From: Hyphomicrobiales bacterium
GTDB taxonomy: Bacteria; Pseudomonadota; Alphaproteobacteria; Rhizobiales; JAJFHR01
Direction of reading: 5' to 3'
Length of the DNA stretch: 9,681 nucleotides
Assembly: GCA_021775515.1 (NCBI GenBank)
Contig: JAJFHR010000379.1
Location: 1-9,681 of the forward strand
Part shown: positions 1 to 6,578 of the stretch, piece after piece
How positions within the stretch are numbered: position 1 is the stretch's first letter
Layout: the number at the start of each line of letters is the position of its first letter
The notes under the pieces: model-generated
Database searches by the model: none
Told to the model about the DNA's origin: nothing
What the model saw: the letters and a program-made list of their open reading frames with translations, nothing else
Made by a program: the position numbers and the translations under genes

Positions 1-447
1 CGCGAAGACCAGATCAAGTTGTTTGGATTTGCCAATGGTGTTGAGCGCGACTGGTTCCGTCTTTTGCTGACGGTGCAGGGTGTCGGCACCAAGGTTGCAC
101 TGGCTGTTTTGTCAACGCTCACCGTCAATGAGCTGGCTAGCGCCATTGCGCTTCAGGATAAAGCTCAGGTGGCCCGCACACCAGGTGTTGGACCGAAGGT
201 TGCCCAACGGCTTGTGAATGAGCTCAAAGATAAATCCCCGGCGATTTCAGCAGCGGTTATTGAAGAGTTTGGTGCAGGACAGGTGAGTGTGCCCTCGGCT
301 CAGGCCGATGCTGTTTCGGCCTTGGTCAATCTGGGATATTCGCAAAGTCAAGCCGGTTTGGCCGTGGCCTCAGCATCTCGCGGAGCGGGTGAAAATGCCC
401 AGGCGGGTGACCTTATCCGCCTCGGCCTCAAGGAGCTGGCGCAATGA
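1..447 (+). CDS. ruvA: Holliday junction branch migration complex subunit RuvA, 3' part (5' end outside the window)
   Basis: RuvA binds the four-way Holliday junction as a tetramer or octamer and loads the RuvB motor for branch migration in recombinational repair. The frame is open from the first base to the TGA at 445-447, giving 148 visible residues; the family is about 200 residues, so roughly the first 50-55 (most of the N-terminal OB-fold domain) lie upstream. Visible residues 1-10 (REDQIKLFGF) are the end of domain I. Two helix-hairpin-helix DNA-binding motifs follow, around TVQGVGTKVALAVL (24-37) and ARTPGVGPKVAQRLVNEL (58-75). The C-terminal domain III that contacts RuvB is at about 96-146 (ADAVSALVNLGYSQSQA). 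The stop overlaps the ruvB start as ATGA, so the two genes are probably translationally coupled. Family assignment is secure. Confidence 0.96.
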   Translation, partial: REDQIKLFGFANGVERDWFRLLLTVQGVGTKVALAVLSTLTVNELASAIALQDKAQVARTPGVGPKVAQRLVNELKDKSPAISAAVIEEFGAGQVSVPSAQADAVSALVNLGYSQSQAGLAVASASRGAGENAQAGDLIRLGLKELAQ

Positions 448-1487
448 ATGACCGCCTGGTTGATGCCATATCTGCCGAAGGCGACGGCTCGGAAGGTTCT
501 CTGCGGCCGCTGGTGCTCAACGATTTTATCGGTCAAGAGCAGGTCAGGGCCAATTTGCGGGTTTTTATTTCTGCGGCCGGAGCGCGGGCCGAAGCGATGG
601 ATCATGTGTTATTTGCCGGACCGCCCGGTCTTGGCAAAACAACATTGGCGCAAATTGTCGCGCGTGAGTTAGGGGTAAATTTCAAGGCGACATCCGGCCC
701 GGTGATCGCCAAAGCCGGTGACCTTGCCGCAATACTGACAAATCTTGAAGACCGTGATGTGTTGTTCATTGATGAAATTCATCGGCTTAACCCAGCGGTA
801 GAGGAAATCCTCTACCCGGCCATGGAGGATTTTCAACTCGACCTGATTATTGGGGAAGGACCTTCGGCGCGCTCGGTGCGTATTGATCTGGCCAAATTTA
901 CCTTGGTGGGGGCGACTACCCGTTCCGGGCTTTTGACGACACCGTTGCGTGACCGGTTTGGAATACCGGTGCGGCTGGATTTTTATAATGAAAAAGAACT
1001 GGTCGAGATTGTTCAGCGTGGTGCCCGAGTTTTAAATATCGGATTGAGCCAGGATGGGGCCTTGGAAATTGCCCGGCGATCACGCGGCACGCCGCGGGTT
1101 GCAGGCAGGTTGTTGCGCCGGGTCCGCGATTTTGCTTCGGTAGCAGGCGCTGAAATGATTGATGCCAATTTGGCAGATACGGCGTTGGGAAAGCTGGAGG
1201 TGGACAGCCGTGGCCTGGACGCGCTTGATCACCGTTACCTCAGCTGTATTGCTGTAAATTTTGGCGGTGGTCCGGTCGGTATTGAAACGATTGCAGCGTC
1301 GCTGAGCGAACCGCGTGATGCCATTGAAGAAATTATCGAACCCTATCTAATCCAACAGGGATTTGTGAACCGGACGACGCGGGGTCGGGTATTAATGCCG
1401 CTGGCCTTTCAACATCTCGGATTAGGAACGCCGGAAAGCATCAGTCAAAATCAGACTTCCCTATTTGGTGATAACGGACAGGGATAG
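444..1487 (+). CDS. ruvB: Holliday junction branch migration ATPase RuvB
   Basis: RuvB is the hexameric AAA+ motor that pulls DNA through the RuvA-bound Holliday junction (EC 3.6.4.12 activity). The product is 347 residues, usual for the family. The Walker A motif GPPGLGKT is at 59-66, Walker B LFIDEIHRL at 107-115, and sensor 1 GATTRSG at 156-162, followed by the arginine-finger segment PLRDRFGIP at 167-175. The C-terminal winged helix is at about 270-335, including GGGPVGIETIAASLSE and the family-typical QQGFVNRTTRGR. ATG 444 is chosen because AAGGAG at 430-435 lies 8 nt upstream and because the ATGA overlap with ruvA is the usual arrangement. The N-terminal stretch before LRPLVLNDFIGQ is slightly divergent (usual consensus LRP..L.[DE]..GQ), but no catalytic residue is missing. 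ybgC begins 4 nt after the stop, so ruvA-ruvB-ybgC looks like one transcript. Confidence 0.98.
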   Translation: MNDRLVDAISAEGDGSEGSLRPLVLNDFIGQEQVRANLRVFISAAGARAEAMDHVLFAGPPGLGKTTLAQIVARELGVNFKATSGPVIAKAGDLAAILTNLEDRDVLFIDEIHRLNPAVEEILYPAMEDFQLDLIIGEGPSARSVRIDLAKFTLVGATTRSGLLTTPLRDRFGIPVRLDFYNEKELVEIVQRGARVLNIGLSQDGALEIARRSRGTPRVAGRLLRRVRDFASVAGAEMIDANLADTALGKLEVDSRGLDALDHRYLSCIAVNFGGGPVGIETIAASLSEPRDAIEEIIEPYLIQQGFVNRTTRGRVLMPLAFQHLGLGTPESISQNQTSLFGDNGQG

Positions 1488-1491
1488 ACTG

Positions 1492-1956
1492 ATGGCAGAT
1501 GTTGAAGCTTGGCCCGATATTGCCGGGCGTATAGAAGATAAAACCCATATATTGCCGGTCCGGGTTTATTATGAGGATACTGACTTTTCAGGGGTGGTTT
1601 ATCACGCCAGCTATCTGCGGTTTTGCGAGCGCGGCCGGTCAGACTTTATGCGCCTGATTGGTGTGCATCATGCACAGATGTTTGATGCTCAAAATGAGGA
1701 TCCGACAACACGGGCATTTGCAGTGCGTCATATGGAAATCGACTTTCTGGGCGCAGCAAAAATTGATGATGTTGTCCTGGTTCAAACAACTGTGCTGGCG
1801 ATGACGGGTGTGCGTTTGAAACTCGAGCAGAATATTTCCTGTCAGGATAAACTGCTGCTGAAAGCCGCTGTGACTGTGGTCGTGTTGGATGAAAATGGCA
1901 AGCCAAGGCGCTTTCCTAACACTTTACTAACCAATCTTGAGGCTTACATGTCCTGA
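1492..1956 (+). CDS. ybgC: Tol-Pal-associated acyl-CoA thioesterase YbgC (hotdog fold)
   Basis: This is a cytoplasmic acyl-CoA thioesterase of the 4-hydroxybenzoyl-CoA thioesterase/YbgC family, commonly the first gene of tol-pal clusters; in E. coli it hydrolyses short-chain acyl-CoAs in vitro and is linked to phospholipid metabolism. The 154-residue product has the family signature at 26-46 (YYEDTDFSGVVYHASYLRF followed by CE), including the catalytic aspartate D31 of the EDTD motif and the active-site H38. The family more often reads DAGGVVYH where this protein has DFSGVVYH. The start at ATG 1492 is preferred because AGGGA at 1480-1484 lies 7 nt upstream; a TTG at 1465 in the same frame would overlap ruvB by 23 nt and has no better site. 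Only 4 nt separate it from ruvB, so it is co-transcribed with ruvAB and is cut off from tolQ by 213 nt. Confidence 0.93.
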   Translation: MADVEAWPDIAGRIEDKTHILPVRVYYEDTDFSGVVYHASYLRFCERGRSDFMRLIGVHHAQMFDAQNEDPTTRAFAVRHMEIDFLGAAKIDDVVLVQTTVLAMTGVRLKLEQNISCQDKLLLKAAVTVVVLDENGKPRRFPNTLLTNLEAYMS

Positions 1957-1972
1957 GGCATGAACACATGCC
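1957..1972 (+). terminator. small hairpin directly behind ybgC, possible weak terminator
   Basis: GGCATG (1957-1962) and CATGCC (1967-1972) are perfect 6-bp inverted arms around the tetraloop AACA, starting at the base after the ybgC stop. ATTTT follows. The stem is short and the T tract is poor, so it may be only an mRNA 3'-end stabiliser or attenuator. Its position at the boundary between the ruvAB-ybgC unit and tolQ makes it plausible. Confidence 0.3.
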
Positions 1973-2007
1973 ATTTTGGTCCGGTTTATGAGTTCCTGAC
2001 CTAGTTT

Positions 2008-2042
2008 CGTCACATTTACCCGGCTTTTGTGTGCCTGTGACG
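2008..2042. promoter_or_regulatory. spaced inverted repeat upstream of tolQ, possible operator
   Basis: CGTCACA (2008-2014) and TGTGACG (2036-2042) are perfect 7-bp inverted copies separated by 21 bp, 128 bp before the tolQ start. The centre-to-centre distance of 28 bp is wide for one dimeric regulator. It could be two half-sites, a hairpin with a large loop, or chance. No regulator can be named. Confidence 0.22.
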
Positions 2043-2049
2043 GTGTTAA

Positions 2050-2140
2050 TACGGGTACATGAGAGTAGTAATTTCAAACGGTTTGTAGCGTATTTCGAGT
2101 TTTTACCGGTATTAATCTAATTCCACTCCCAAGTACGGGT
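2050..2140. promoter_or_regulatory. tolQ upstream region with short palindromes and a direct repeat
   Basis: Within the 213-nt spacer before tolQ there is a palindrome CAAAC-G-GTTTG (2075-2085), a palindrome TACCGGTA (2104-2111) and a direct repeat TACGGGT at 2050-2056 and 2134-2140. A TATTAA at 2110-2115 resembles a -10 hexamer, but the nearest -35-like TTGTAG (2083-2088) is 21 bp away, too far for a standard promoter. This is the most likely place for the tolQRA promoter, but I cannot locate it exactly. Confidence 0.25.
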
Positions 2141-2158
2141 GGAACCGCTCAATTTTAC

Positions 2159-2162
2159 GAGG
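2159..2162 (+). promoter_or_regulatory. tolQ ribosome binding site that decides the start
   Basis: GAGG at 2159-2162 lies 7 nt before ATG 2170. The in-frame TTG at 2164 would leave only 1 nt of spacing, so ATG 2170 is the likelier start. Confidence 0.6.
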
Positions 2163-2169
2163 CTTGTTT

Positions 2170-2886
2170 ATGAATCCAGCAGATCTGGCCGCCGGCACTC
2201 AAGGTTTGTCTACCGGTAATTTTTCGTTCATCGCCCTATTTTTGCAGGCCCATATCGTTGTCAAGCTGGTCATGATCGGATTGGTACTGTCATCGGTATG
2301 GAGTTGGGCGATAATTTTTGAAAAAGCCTTCCTCCTGCGCTCCATCCGCCGGGCAACGGATAAGTTTGAGCAGGTATTTTGGTCGGGCCAATCGCTGGAA
2401 GAGCTTTATGCCACGTTAAGTGCCTCGGCAAACGCGTCGACCGCAGCACTCTTTGTTGCCGCGATGCGTGAATGGAAACGCAGCCAGGAGGGCCGTTCAA
2501 GCAGCACCATCGGTGGTTTGCAGATGCGGCTGGAAAAAGTTATGGATGTGACCATGCAAAAGGAAATGGCCCAGCTTGAACGCCGATTGCTGTTTTTGGC
2601 AACAGTAGGTTCGACGGCACCATTTGTCGGATTGTTTGGCACGGTCTGGGGGATCATGAATTCGTTCCAGGCGATTGCTGTTTCCAAAAACACCAATCTG
2701 GCGGTTGTTGCACCGGGTATCGCCGAGGCGTTATTTGCAACCGCACTTGGTCTGCTGGCGGCTGTTCCCGCGGTTATCGCCTACAATAAACTGAGCGGAG
2801 ATGCTGCTCAAATCGGTGATCGTATGGAGGGCTTTGCCCATGAATTTTCAGCGATTATTTCGCGCCAGCTTGATGCACGGGGCTAG
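2170..2886 (+). CDS. tolQ: Tol-Pal system inner-membrane proton channel subunit TolQ
   Basis: TolQ is the MotA/TolQ/ExbB-family inner-membrane protein that, with TolR, converts the proton motive force into movement of TolA during outer-membrane constriction. The 238-residue product has the family layout: TM1 about 29-50, a large cytoplasmic loop about 51-137, TM2 about 138-163 and TM3 about 182-204. The conserved pore motifs are present: FGTVWGI with T158 and the TM3 stretch PGIAEALFATALGLLAAVPA with T191. These two threonines are 33 residues apart and align with the proton-pathway pair T145/T178 of E. coli TolQ. ATG 2170 is set by the GAGG site 7 nt upstream. The gene follows 213 nt of non-coding DNA, so it probably has its own promoter, and tolR starts 3 nt after its stop. 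Confidence 0.97.
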   Translation: MNPADLAAGTQGLSTGNFSFIALFLQAHIVVKLVMIGLVLSSVWSWAIIFEKAFLLRSIRRATDKFEQVFWSGQSLEELYATLSASANASTAALFVAAMREWKRSQEGRSSSTIGGLQMRLEKVMDVTMQKEMAQLERRLLFLATVGSTAPFVGLFGTVWGIMNSFQAIAVSKNTNLAVVAPGIAEALFATALGLLAAVPAVIAYNKLSGDAAQIGDRMEGFAHEFSAIISRQLDARG

Positions 2887-2889
2887 TCC

Positions 2890-3336
2890 ATGGGAATGAG
2901 TTCTTCAGGTGGCAGCTTTTCGCGGCGCAAAGCGCGCAGGCGCCACCAGCCGATGGCGGAAATAAACGTAACGCCGTTTGTCGATGTTATGCTTGTTTTG
3001 CTGATCGTCTTTATGGTTGCAGCGCCTTTGTTGACGGTGGGCGTGCCGATTGAGTTGCCGAAAACTGAAGCCAAAGCGTTGCAGGGTGACAAAGAACCCT
3101 TGACGATTACGGTAAATACCGAGGGCAAGGTTTTTTTGCAGGAGACCGAGATTGCCGTTGAGGAGATTGTTCCCAAACTTCGGGCAATCGCCCAGGGAGG
3201 TTACAGCGAACGTATTTATGTGCGTGGTGATGCCAAGGTAAATTATGGTACGGTTATGCGGGTTATGGGCACTATTAGCGCTGCGGGGTTTAAGAGTATC
3301 GGGCTTGTTACCGAGGTGGAAAATAAAGGTTCGTAA
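2890..3336 (+). CDS. tolR: Tol-Pal system inner-membrane protein TolR (ExbD family)
   Basis: TolR is the ExbD/TolR partner of TolQ; its single transmembrane helix lines the proton channel and its periplasmic domain contacts peptidoglycan and TolA. The 148-residue product begins with a basic cytoplasmic segment (RRKARRR, 12-18), then the signature INVTPFVDVMLVLLIVFMV (25-43) whose intramembrane D32 corresponds to the essential proton-carrying D23 of E. coli TolR. The periplasmic domain follows, with IYVRGDAKVNYGTVMRVM and GFKSIGLVTE near the C-terminus, both typical. ATG 2890 is 3 nt behind the tolQ stop with a weak GGGG at 2879-2882; ATG 2896 is an alternative that would shorten it by two residues. 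Coupled translation with tolQ is likely. Confidence 0.97.
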   Translation: MGMSSSGGSFSRRKARRRHQPMAEINVTPFVDVMLVLLIVFMVAAPLLTVGVPIELPKTEAKALQGDKEPLTITVNTEGKVFLQETEIAVEEIVPKLRAIAQGGYSERIYVRGDAKVNYGTVMRVMGTISAAGFKSIGLVTEVENKGS

Positions 3337-3344
3337 CGGCTGAC

Positions 3345-4280
3345 ATGCGCACCAGTTTGACCATATCATTTGCGATGCATTCCGCGATTGTGGTCGCGGC
3401 ATTTGTCGGACTGCCAGCGGCGAAAGAATTCAAGGTGGCTAAAACACAGTCAATTGACGTGGACATTGTTAAGGTGTCGGAGCTCAATAAACTGCAGGCC
3501 AAATCAGAAGATAAAAAAGAGCCTGAAAAGCCCGAACCTAAACTAAAACCGGAAAAAAAGCCCGAGCCCGAGTTGAAGCCGGAAAAGAAAAAGAAGGAAG
3601 CAAAAATAGCGCCGCCTCCACCGCCGCCGCCGCCACCGGCTCCAAAACCGCCTGAGCCTGCGGTTAAGACACCACCACCTCCTAAACTTGAGAAGGTGGA
3701 AATTAAACCTGAGGCCAAACCTGAACCCAAGCTAGAAGCAGAGAAGAAAAAAGTTAAACCGGAGTTGGCACGAAAACCGGTGCCAATTCCGCGCCGCCGC
3801 CCGAAAATCGCCCAAATTAAGCCTAAAAAAGATAGGAAGTTTAATCCCAACAAGATTGCCGCACTGCTGAACAAACTGCCGGAGGATGATAAATCGGGTG
3901 CATCCAAGCCCCAAAAAACTAAAAAAAAGTCGACAGCGAGAAAAACTAAATCGAAGTTTTCCGGCAAGGATGCAACTATTTCCGCCGATGAAAAGGAATT
4001 TTTGAGGCGACAAATCGGTAATTGCTGGAATACACCGGTCGGGGTGAAGAATGCGGAAAATCTTGTTGTGAAAATTAAGATACGTCTAAAGCGTGATGGT
4101 ACGCTGGAACGGCCACCGGAAATTTTGAGCCCGTTATCATCGGCGACATATAGGGTGGCGGCAGATAGTGCTGTTCGAGCCATCAGGCGCTGCGGGCCTT
4201 ATCAATTGCCGGCTAAAAAATTCAATGTATGGCGGGAAATAGTTTTAAATTTCGATCCACGGGAAATGTTCGGCGGATAG
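3345..4280 (+). CDS. tolA: Tol-Pal system periplasm-spanning protein TolA
   Basis: TolA is anchored in the inner membrane, is driven by TolQR and reaches across the periplasm to TolB and Pal. The 311-residue product has three parts. An uncleaved N-terminal signal-anchor (about 5-25) carries the SxxxH-type helix with S8 and H12, as in TolA/TonB proteins that dock to TolQ/ExbB. A long Lys/Pro/Glu-rich domain (about 53-165) includes a run of nine prolines at 90-98. A C-terminal TonB-like domain (about 212-311) includes KIKIRLKRDGTLERPPEIL (243-261), AADSAVRAIRRCGPYQLP and a final VLNFDP. C227 and C283 are the only cysteines and could form a disulfide in the C-terminal domain. A hydrophobic island FNPNKIAALLNKLP at 166-179 interrupts the basic linker. 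The gene is 8 nt behind tolR with no strong ribosome binding site, which suggests coupling. Sequence outside the N- and C-terminal domains is low-complexity, as expected. Confidence 0.93.
   Translation: MRTSLTISFAMHSAIVVAAFVGLPAAKEFKVAKTQSIDVDIVKVSELNKLQAKSEDKKEPEKPEPKLKPEKKPEPELKPEKKKKEAKIAPPPPPPPPPAPKPPEPAVKTPPPPKLEKVEIKPEAKPEPKLEAEKKKVKPELARKPVPIPRRRPKIAQIKPKKDRKFNPNKIAALLNKLPEDDKSGASKPQKTKKKSTARKTKSKFSGKDATISADEKEFLRRQIGNCWNTPVGVKNAENLVVKIKIRLKRDGTLERPPEILSPLSSATYRVAADSAVRAIRRCGPYQLPAKKFNVWREIVLNFDPREMFGG
3513..3779 (+). repeat. low-complexity Lys/Pro/Glu repeat region inside tolA
   Basis: Codons 57-145 of tolA encode imperfect KPEP/LKPEKK repeats (for example PEPKLKPEKKPEPELKPEKK at 63-82), nine consecutive prolines at 90-98 and four more at 110-113. 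Such segments form an extended or polyproline rod that spans the periplasm. Opposite-strand reading of this region gives a spurious Gly/Ser/Phe-rich frame. Confidence 0.75.
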
Positions 4281-4327
4281 TCGTGGCGGGATATTAGAAG
4301 ACGTTGAAAAAGAAAGGTTAACTGGAA

Positions 4328-5665
4328 ATGCTAATGAGGTCACGGCAGGGGCGACATTTAATAACTATTTTTGCCACTGTCATGCTGCTTGTTGTTTCTG
4401 TGCCACGTGCAGCTTTTGCGGCGATTGAAATTGATATTACGCAGGGCAATATTGAGCCTCTGCCGGTTGCTATCTACGATTTTATAGGCAAAACCGACAA
4501 AGAACAGGAATTCGGGCGGAATGTTACCCAGGTGATTGTTGCCGATCTTGAACGGTCAGGTCTTTTCAGGCCGCTTGAAAAAGCTTCCTTCATTGAAAAA
4601 ATAACCCGTTTTAACCAGGCGCCGCGGTTCGGTGACTGGCGCATCCTAAATGCACAGGCGCTCATCACCGGTCAAGTGACCGTGCAAAAGGATGGGCGGT
4701 TGAAAGCGGAATTCAGGTTATGGGATGTGTTGGCGCAAAAACAGGTGGCAGGAGTGCAGTTTTTCTCCGATCCGGAAAACTGGCGCCGGGTTGCCCATCA
4801 GATATCGGATACGGTTTACGAGCGGCTGACCGGAGAAAAGGGCTATTTTGACAGCCGGGTCGTATTCGTTGAGGAAACTGGGCCAAAGGACAAAAGAGTT
4901 AAGCGTCTTGTAATTATGGATCAGGATGGTTTTAACATTCGCAATCTTACCCCCGGTGATTCCCTGGTATTAACGCCGCGTTTTAATCCCAAGGCACCGG
5001 AGATTACCTACATGTCCTATGCTGGCGGTGAGCCGCGGGTTTATTTGCTCAACATTGAAACCCGGCAACGTGAACTGGTCGGCCAGTTTCCCGGGATGAC
5101 ATTTGCGCCGCGTTTTTCCCCCGATGGACAAAAGATTATCATGAGTCTGCAAAATGGCGTTAACGCCAACCTTTATGCGATGGACCTAAGGAGCCGGACC
5201 ACAACAAGGTTGACAAATACGGCAGCGATTGATACCGCACCTTCGTTTTCGCCTGATGGACAAAAAATCACCTTTGAGTCGGACCGGGGCGGTTCGCAGC
5301 AAATTTATGTGATGAACGTTGACGGCTCTGACCAACGGCGGATCAGTTTTGGCAAAGGGCGCTATTCTACGCCGGTGTGGTCACCGCGCGGTGACTGGAT
5401 TGCCTTTACCAAACTGGCACAGGGGCGTTTTGTTATTGGTGTCATGCGTACCGACGGTTCAGGCGAACGTGTGTTAAGTGACGGCTATCACAATGAGGGA
5501 CCAACCTGGTCTCCAAATGGCCGTGTTGTAATGTTTTTCAGAGAGCAACGCGGTGAAAATGGTGGCCCGGCGCTGTGGTCGGTAGATTTAACTGGACGAA
5601 ATGAGCGAAAAGTTGATACCCCTAACTTCGCTTCAGATCCGGCTTGGTCGCCGTTGAATAAATAA
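4328..5665 (+). CDS. tolB: Tol-Pal system periplasmic beta-propeller protein TolB
   Basis: TolB is the periplasmic partner that binds Pal or TolA and controls release of Pal during outer-membrane invagination. The 445-residue precursor starts with a Sec signal peptide (basic n-region R4-H10, hydrophobic 11-25, likely cleavage after A31 in AAFA|AIEID). The N-terminal domain that meets TolA is at about 33-170. The propeller follows, with blade motifs FSPDG at S264 and S308, WSPRG at S352, WSPNG at S395 and a final WSP at S441; their spacing of 43-46 residues shows the blade period. ATG 4328 is supported by AAAGG at 4313-4317, 10 nt upstream; ATG 4334 is an in-frame alternative. It lies 47 nt after tolA, so it is probably in the same transcript. 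Pal, its binding partner, is 177 nt downstream. Confidence 0.97.
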   Translation: MLMRSRQGRHLITIFATVMLLVVSVPRAAFAAIEIDITQGNIEPLPVAIYDFIGKTDKEQEFGRNVTQVIVADLERSGLFRPLEKASFIEKITRFNQAPRFGDWRILNAQALITGQVTVQKDGRLKAEFRLWDVLAQKQVAGVQFFSDPENWRRVAHQISDTVYERLTGEKGYFDSRVVFVEETGPKDKRVKRLVIMDQDGFNIRNLTPGDSLVLTPRFNPKAPEITYMSYAGGEPRVYLLNIETRQRELVGQFPGMTFAPRFSPDGQKIIMSLQNGVNANLYAMDLRSRTTTRLTNTAAIDTAPSFSPDGQKITFESDRGGSQQIYVMNVDGSDQRRISFGKGRYSTPVWSPRGDWIAFTKLAQGRFVIGVMRTDGSGERVLSDGYHNEGPTWSPNGRVVMFFREQRGENGGPALWSVDLTGRNERKVDTPNFASDPAWSPLNK

Positions 5666-5827
5666 CTGTGAACTTACTGGTGATTAATGTAATTGTAGGG
5701 TAAAGAGGCCACAAATTTCTGATATCTGTTCTTTGTATAGATTGAGTATTTTTCTGGGGTTGGGGGACAACCGGACGCTGTAAGGCGGCTATTTTTTATT
5801 TTTCGGTGTTCCGTTAGCGGGTGCCAC
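5666..5827. other. tolB-pal spacer, possible weak terminator and pal promoter region
   Basis: This spacer has no convincing gene. It holds a small inverted repeat GGTTG-GGGGA-CAACC (5758-5772), then a 4-bp stem GCTG/CGGC (5777-5780, 5786-5789, one G-T pair) followed by the T-rich tract TATTTTTTATTTTT (5790-5803). Together these could act as a weak terminator or attenuator behind tolB. TATAGA at 5735-5740 resembles a -10 box but has no clear -35. Function is not established. Confidence 0.25.
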
Positions 5828-5835
5828 AAAAGGAG
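5828..5835 (+). promoter_or_regulatory. strong pal ribosome binding site that decides the start
   Basis: AAAAGGAG at 5828-5835 ends 7 nt before ATG 5843 and fixes the pal start there rather than at the in-frame TTG 5837. It is the best ribosome binding site in the Tol-Pal part of the window, which fits the high abundance known for Pal lipoprotein. Confidence 0.75.
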
Positions 5836-5842
5836 TTTGTTA

Positions 5843-6355
5843 ATGATGAGAGCCATTTTGCGGAGTAAATCCCGTTTTCCCGGGCTTTCCCAGATATTGG
5901 CCGCTGTGTTGATGTTAGGCTTGGCTGCTTGTGCTGGGACGACGACGAGAACTGCACAGGGAACCGCGCATAGTAATGCCAAGCCCGGCACCAAGGAAGA
6001 CTTTTCAGTGAATGTTGGAGACCGAATTTTCTTTCCAACCGATGTGACATCTTTGACCGATACGGGCAAAGATACGCTGCGTCGCCAGGCTGTTTGGCTT
6101 AAGACTTATCCGAATGTAAAAATAGTTGTTGAGGGACACGCCGATGAGCGCGGCACCCGGGAATATAACATCGGATTGAGTGCACGGCGTTCCGCCAATG
6201 CCAAAGCGTTTCTGGTGAGCCAGGGTATTAGTACGGCACGGATTAAAACCATTTCATACGGCAAAGAAAGACCGGTTGCTGTTTGTGATGACGAAACCTG
6301 TTGGTCTCAAAATCGCCGGTCGGTAACGCTGGTGACCGGTGCTGTAAGCTCATAG
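5843..6355 (+). CDS. pal: peptidoglycan-associated outer-membrane lipoprotein Pal
   Basis: Pal is an abundant lipoprotein that anchors the outer membrane to peptidoglycan and is repositioned by TolAB at the division site. The 170-residue precursor has a lipoprotein signal peptide with lipobox LAAC, cysteine C30; alanine at +2 is compatible with sorting to the outer membrane. After a flexible T/A-rich linker comes the OmpA-like peptidoglycan-binding domain (about 55-168) with IFFPTD (62-67) and the signature VEGHADERGTREYNIGLSARR (96-116), whose D101 and R115/R116 region binds diaminopimelate. C148 and C153 (VCDDETCW) form the close cysteine pair seen in alphaproteobacterial Pal proteins. ATG 5843 is set by AAAAGGAG 7 nt upstream; ATG 5846 is a neighbour alternative. 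A strong hairpin follows 28 nt after the stop. Confidence 0.97.
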   Translation: MMRAILRSKSRFPGLSQILAAVLMLGLAACAGTTTRTAQGTAHSNAKPGTKEDFSVNVGDRIFFPTDVTSLTDTGKDTLRRQAVWLKTYPNVKIVVEGHADERGTREYNIGLSARRSANAKAFLVSQGISTARIKTISYGKERPVAVCDDETCWSQNRRSVTLVTGAVSS

Positions 6356-6383
6356 TTCAGGATTTTTCCTGAATATTTTTATA

Positions 6384-6422
6384 AAGAACCGGTGGTGCTG
6401 CTTTGTCGCGCCACCGGTTCTT
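6384..6422 (+). terminator. strong hairpin behind pal, probable rho-independent terminator
   Basis: AAGAACCGGTGG (6384-6395) and CCACCGGTTCTT (6411-6422) form a perfect 12-bp stem. It extends inward by one G-T, one G-C and one C-G pair to leave a 9-nt loop (6399-6407). The outer arm ends in TTCTT and is followed by GACTATT, so the T tract is short and partly inside the stem. It starts 28 nt after the pal stop and 157 nt before cpoB, the place expected for a tol-pal 3' end. It may be only partly terminating. Confidence 0.65.
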
Positions 6423-6457
6423 GACTATTCGTTGCAGGCGAATGGACGCAGCATAAT

Positions 6458-6479
6458 TCTCGACTTATTTCTGTCGAGA
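6458..6479 (+). terminator. second hairpin in the pal-cpoB spacer
   Basis: TCTCGAC (6458-6464) and GTCGAGA (6473-6479) are perfect 7-bp arms around the 8-nt loop TTATTTCT. There is no T run behind it (TTGTGGG follows), so as a terminator it would be weak. It could be a structure at the cpoB 5' end, an RNA-stabilising element or a dyad operator. Confidence 0.35.
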
Positions 6480-6578
6480 TTGTGGGTAAGTCTTACTTTT
6501 TCCGGTGTGGATGGCGAAGTTGAGCAGGTTTAAGCAGAGAAGTTGAATTAGGACATTCACCAAAATATTGATGTTGGG

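Noticed and set aside
3308..4183. A 291-codon open frame on the - strand opposite tolA, rich in Gly, Ser and Phe
   Set aside because: It is the reverse reading of the Lys/Pro/Glu-rich tolA linker (proline codons give glycine, lysine/glutamate codons give phenylalanine and serine). It has no domain, and tolA on the + strand is clear.
5674..6069. A 131-codon open frame on the - strand covering the tolB-pal spacer and the 5' half of pal
   Set aside because: The translation has no recognisable domain, and most of the frame lies opposite the well-supported pal signal peptide and linker.
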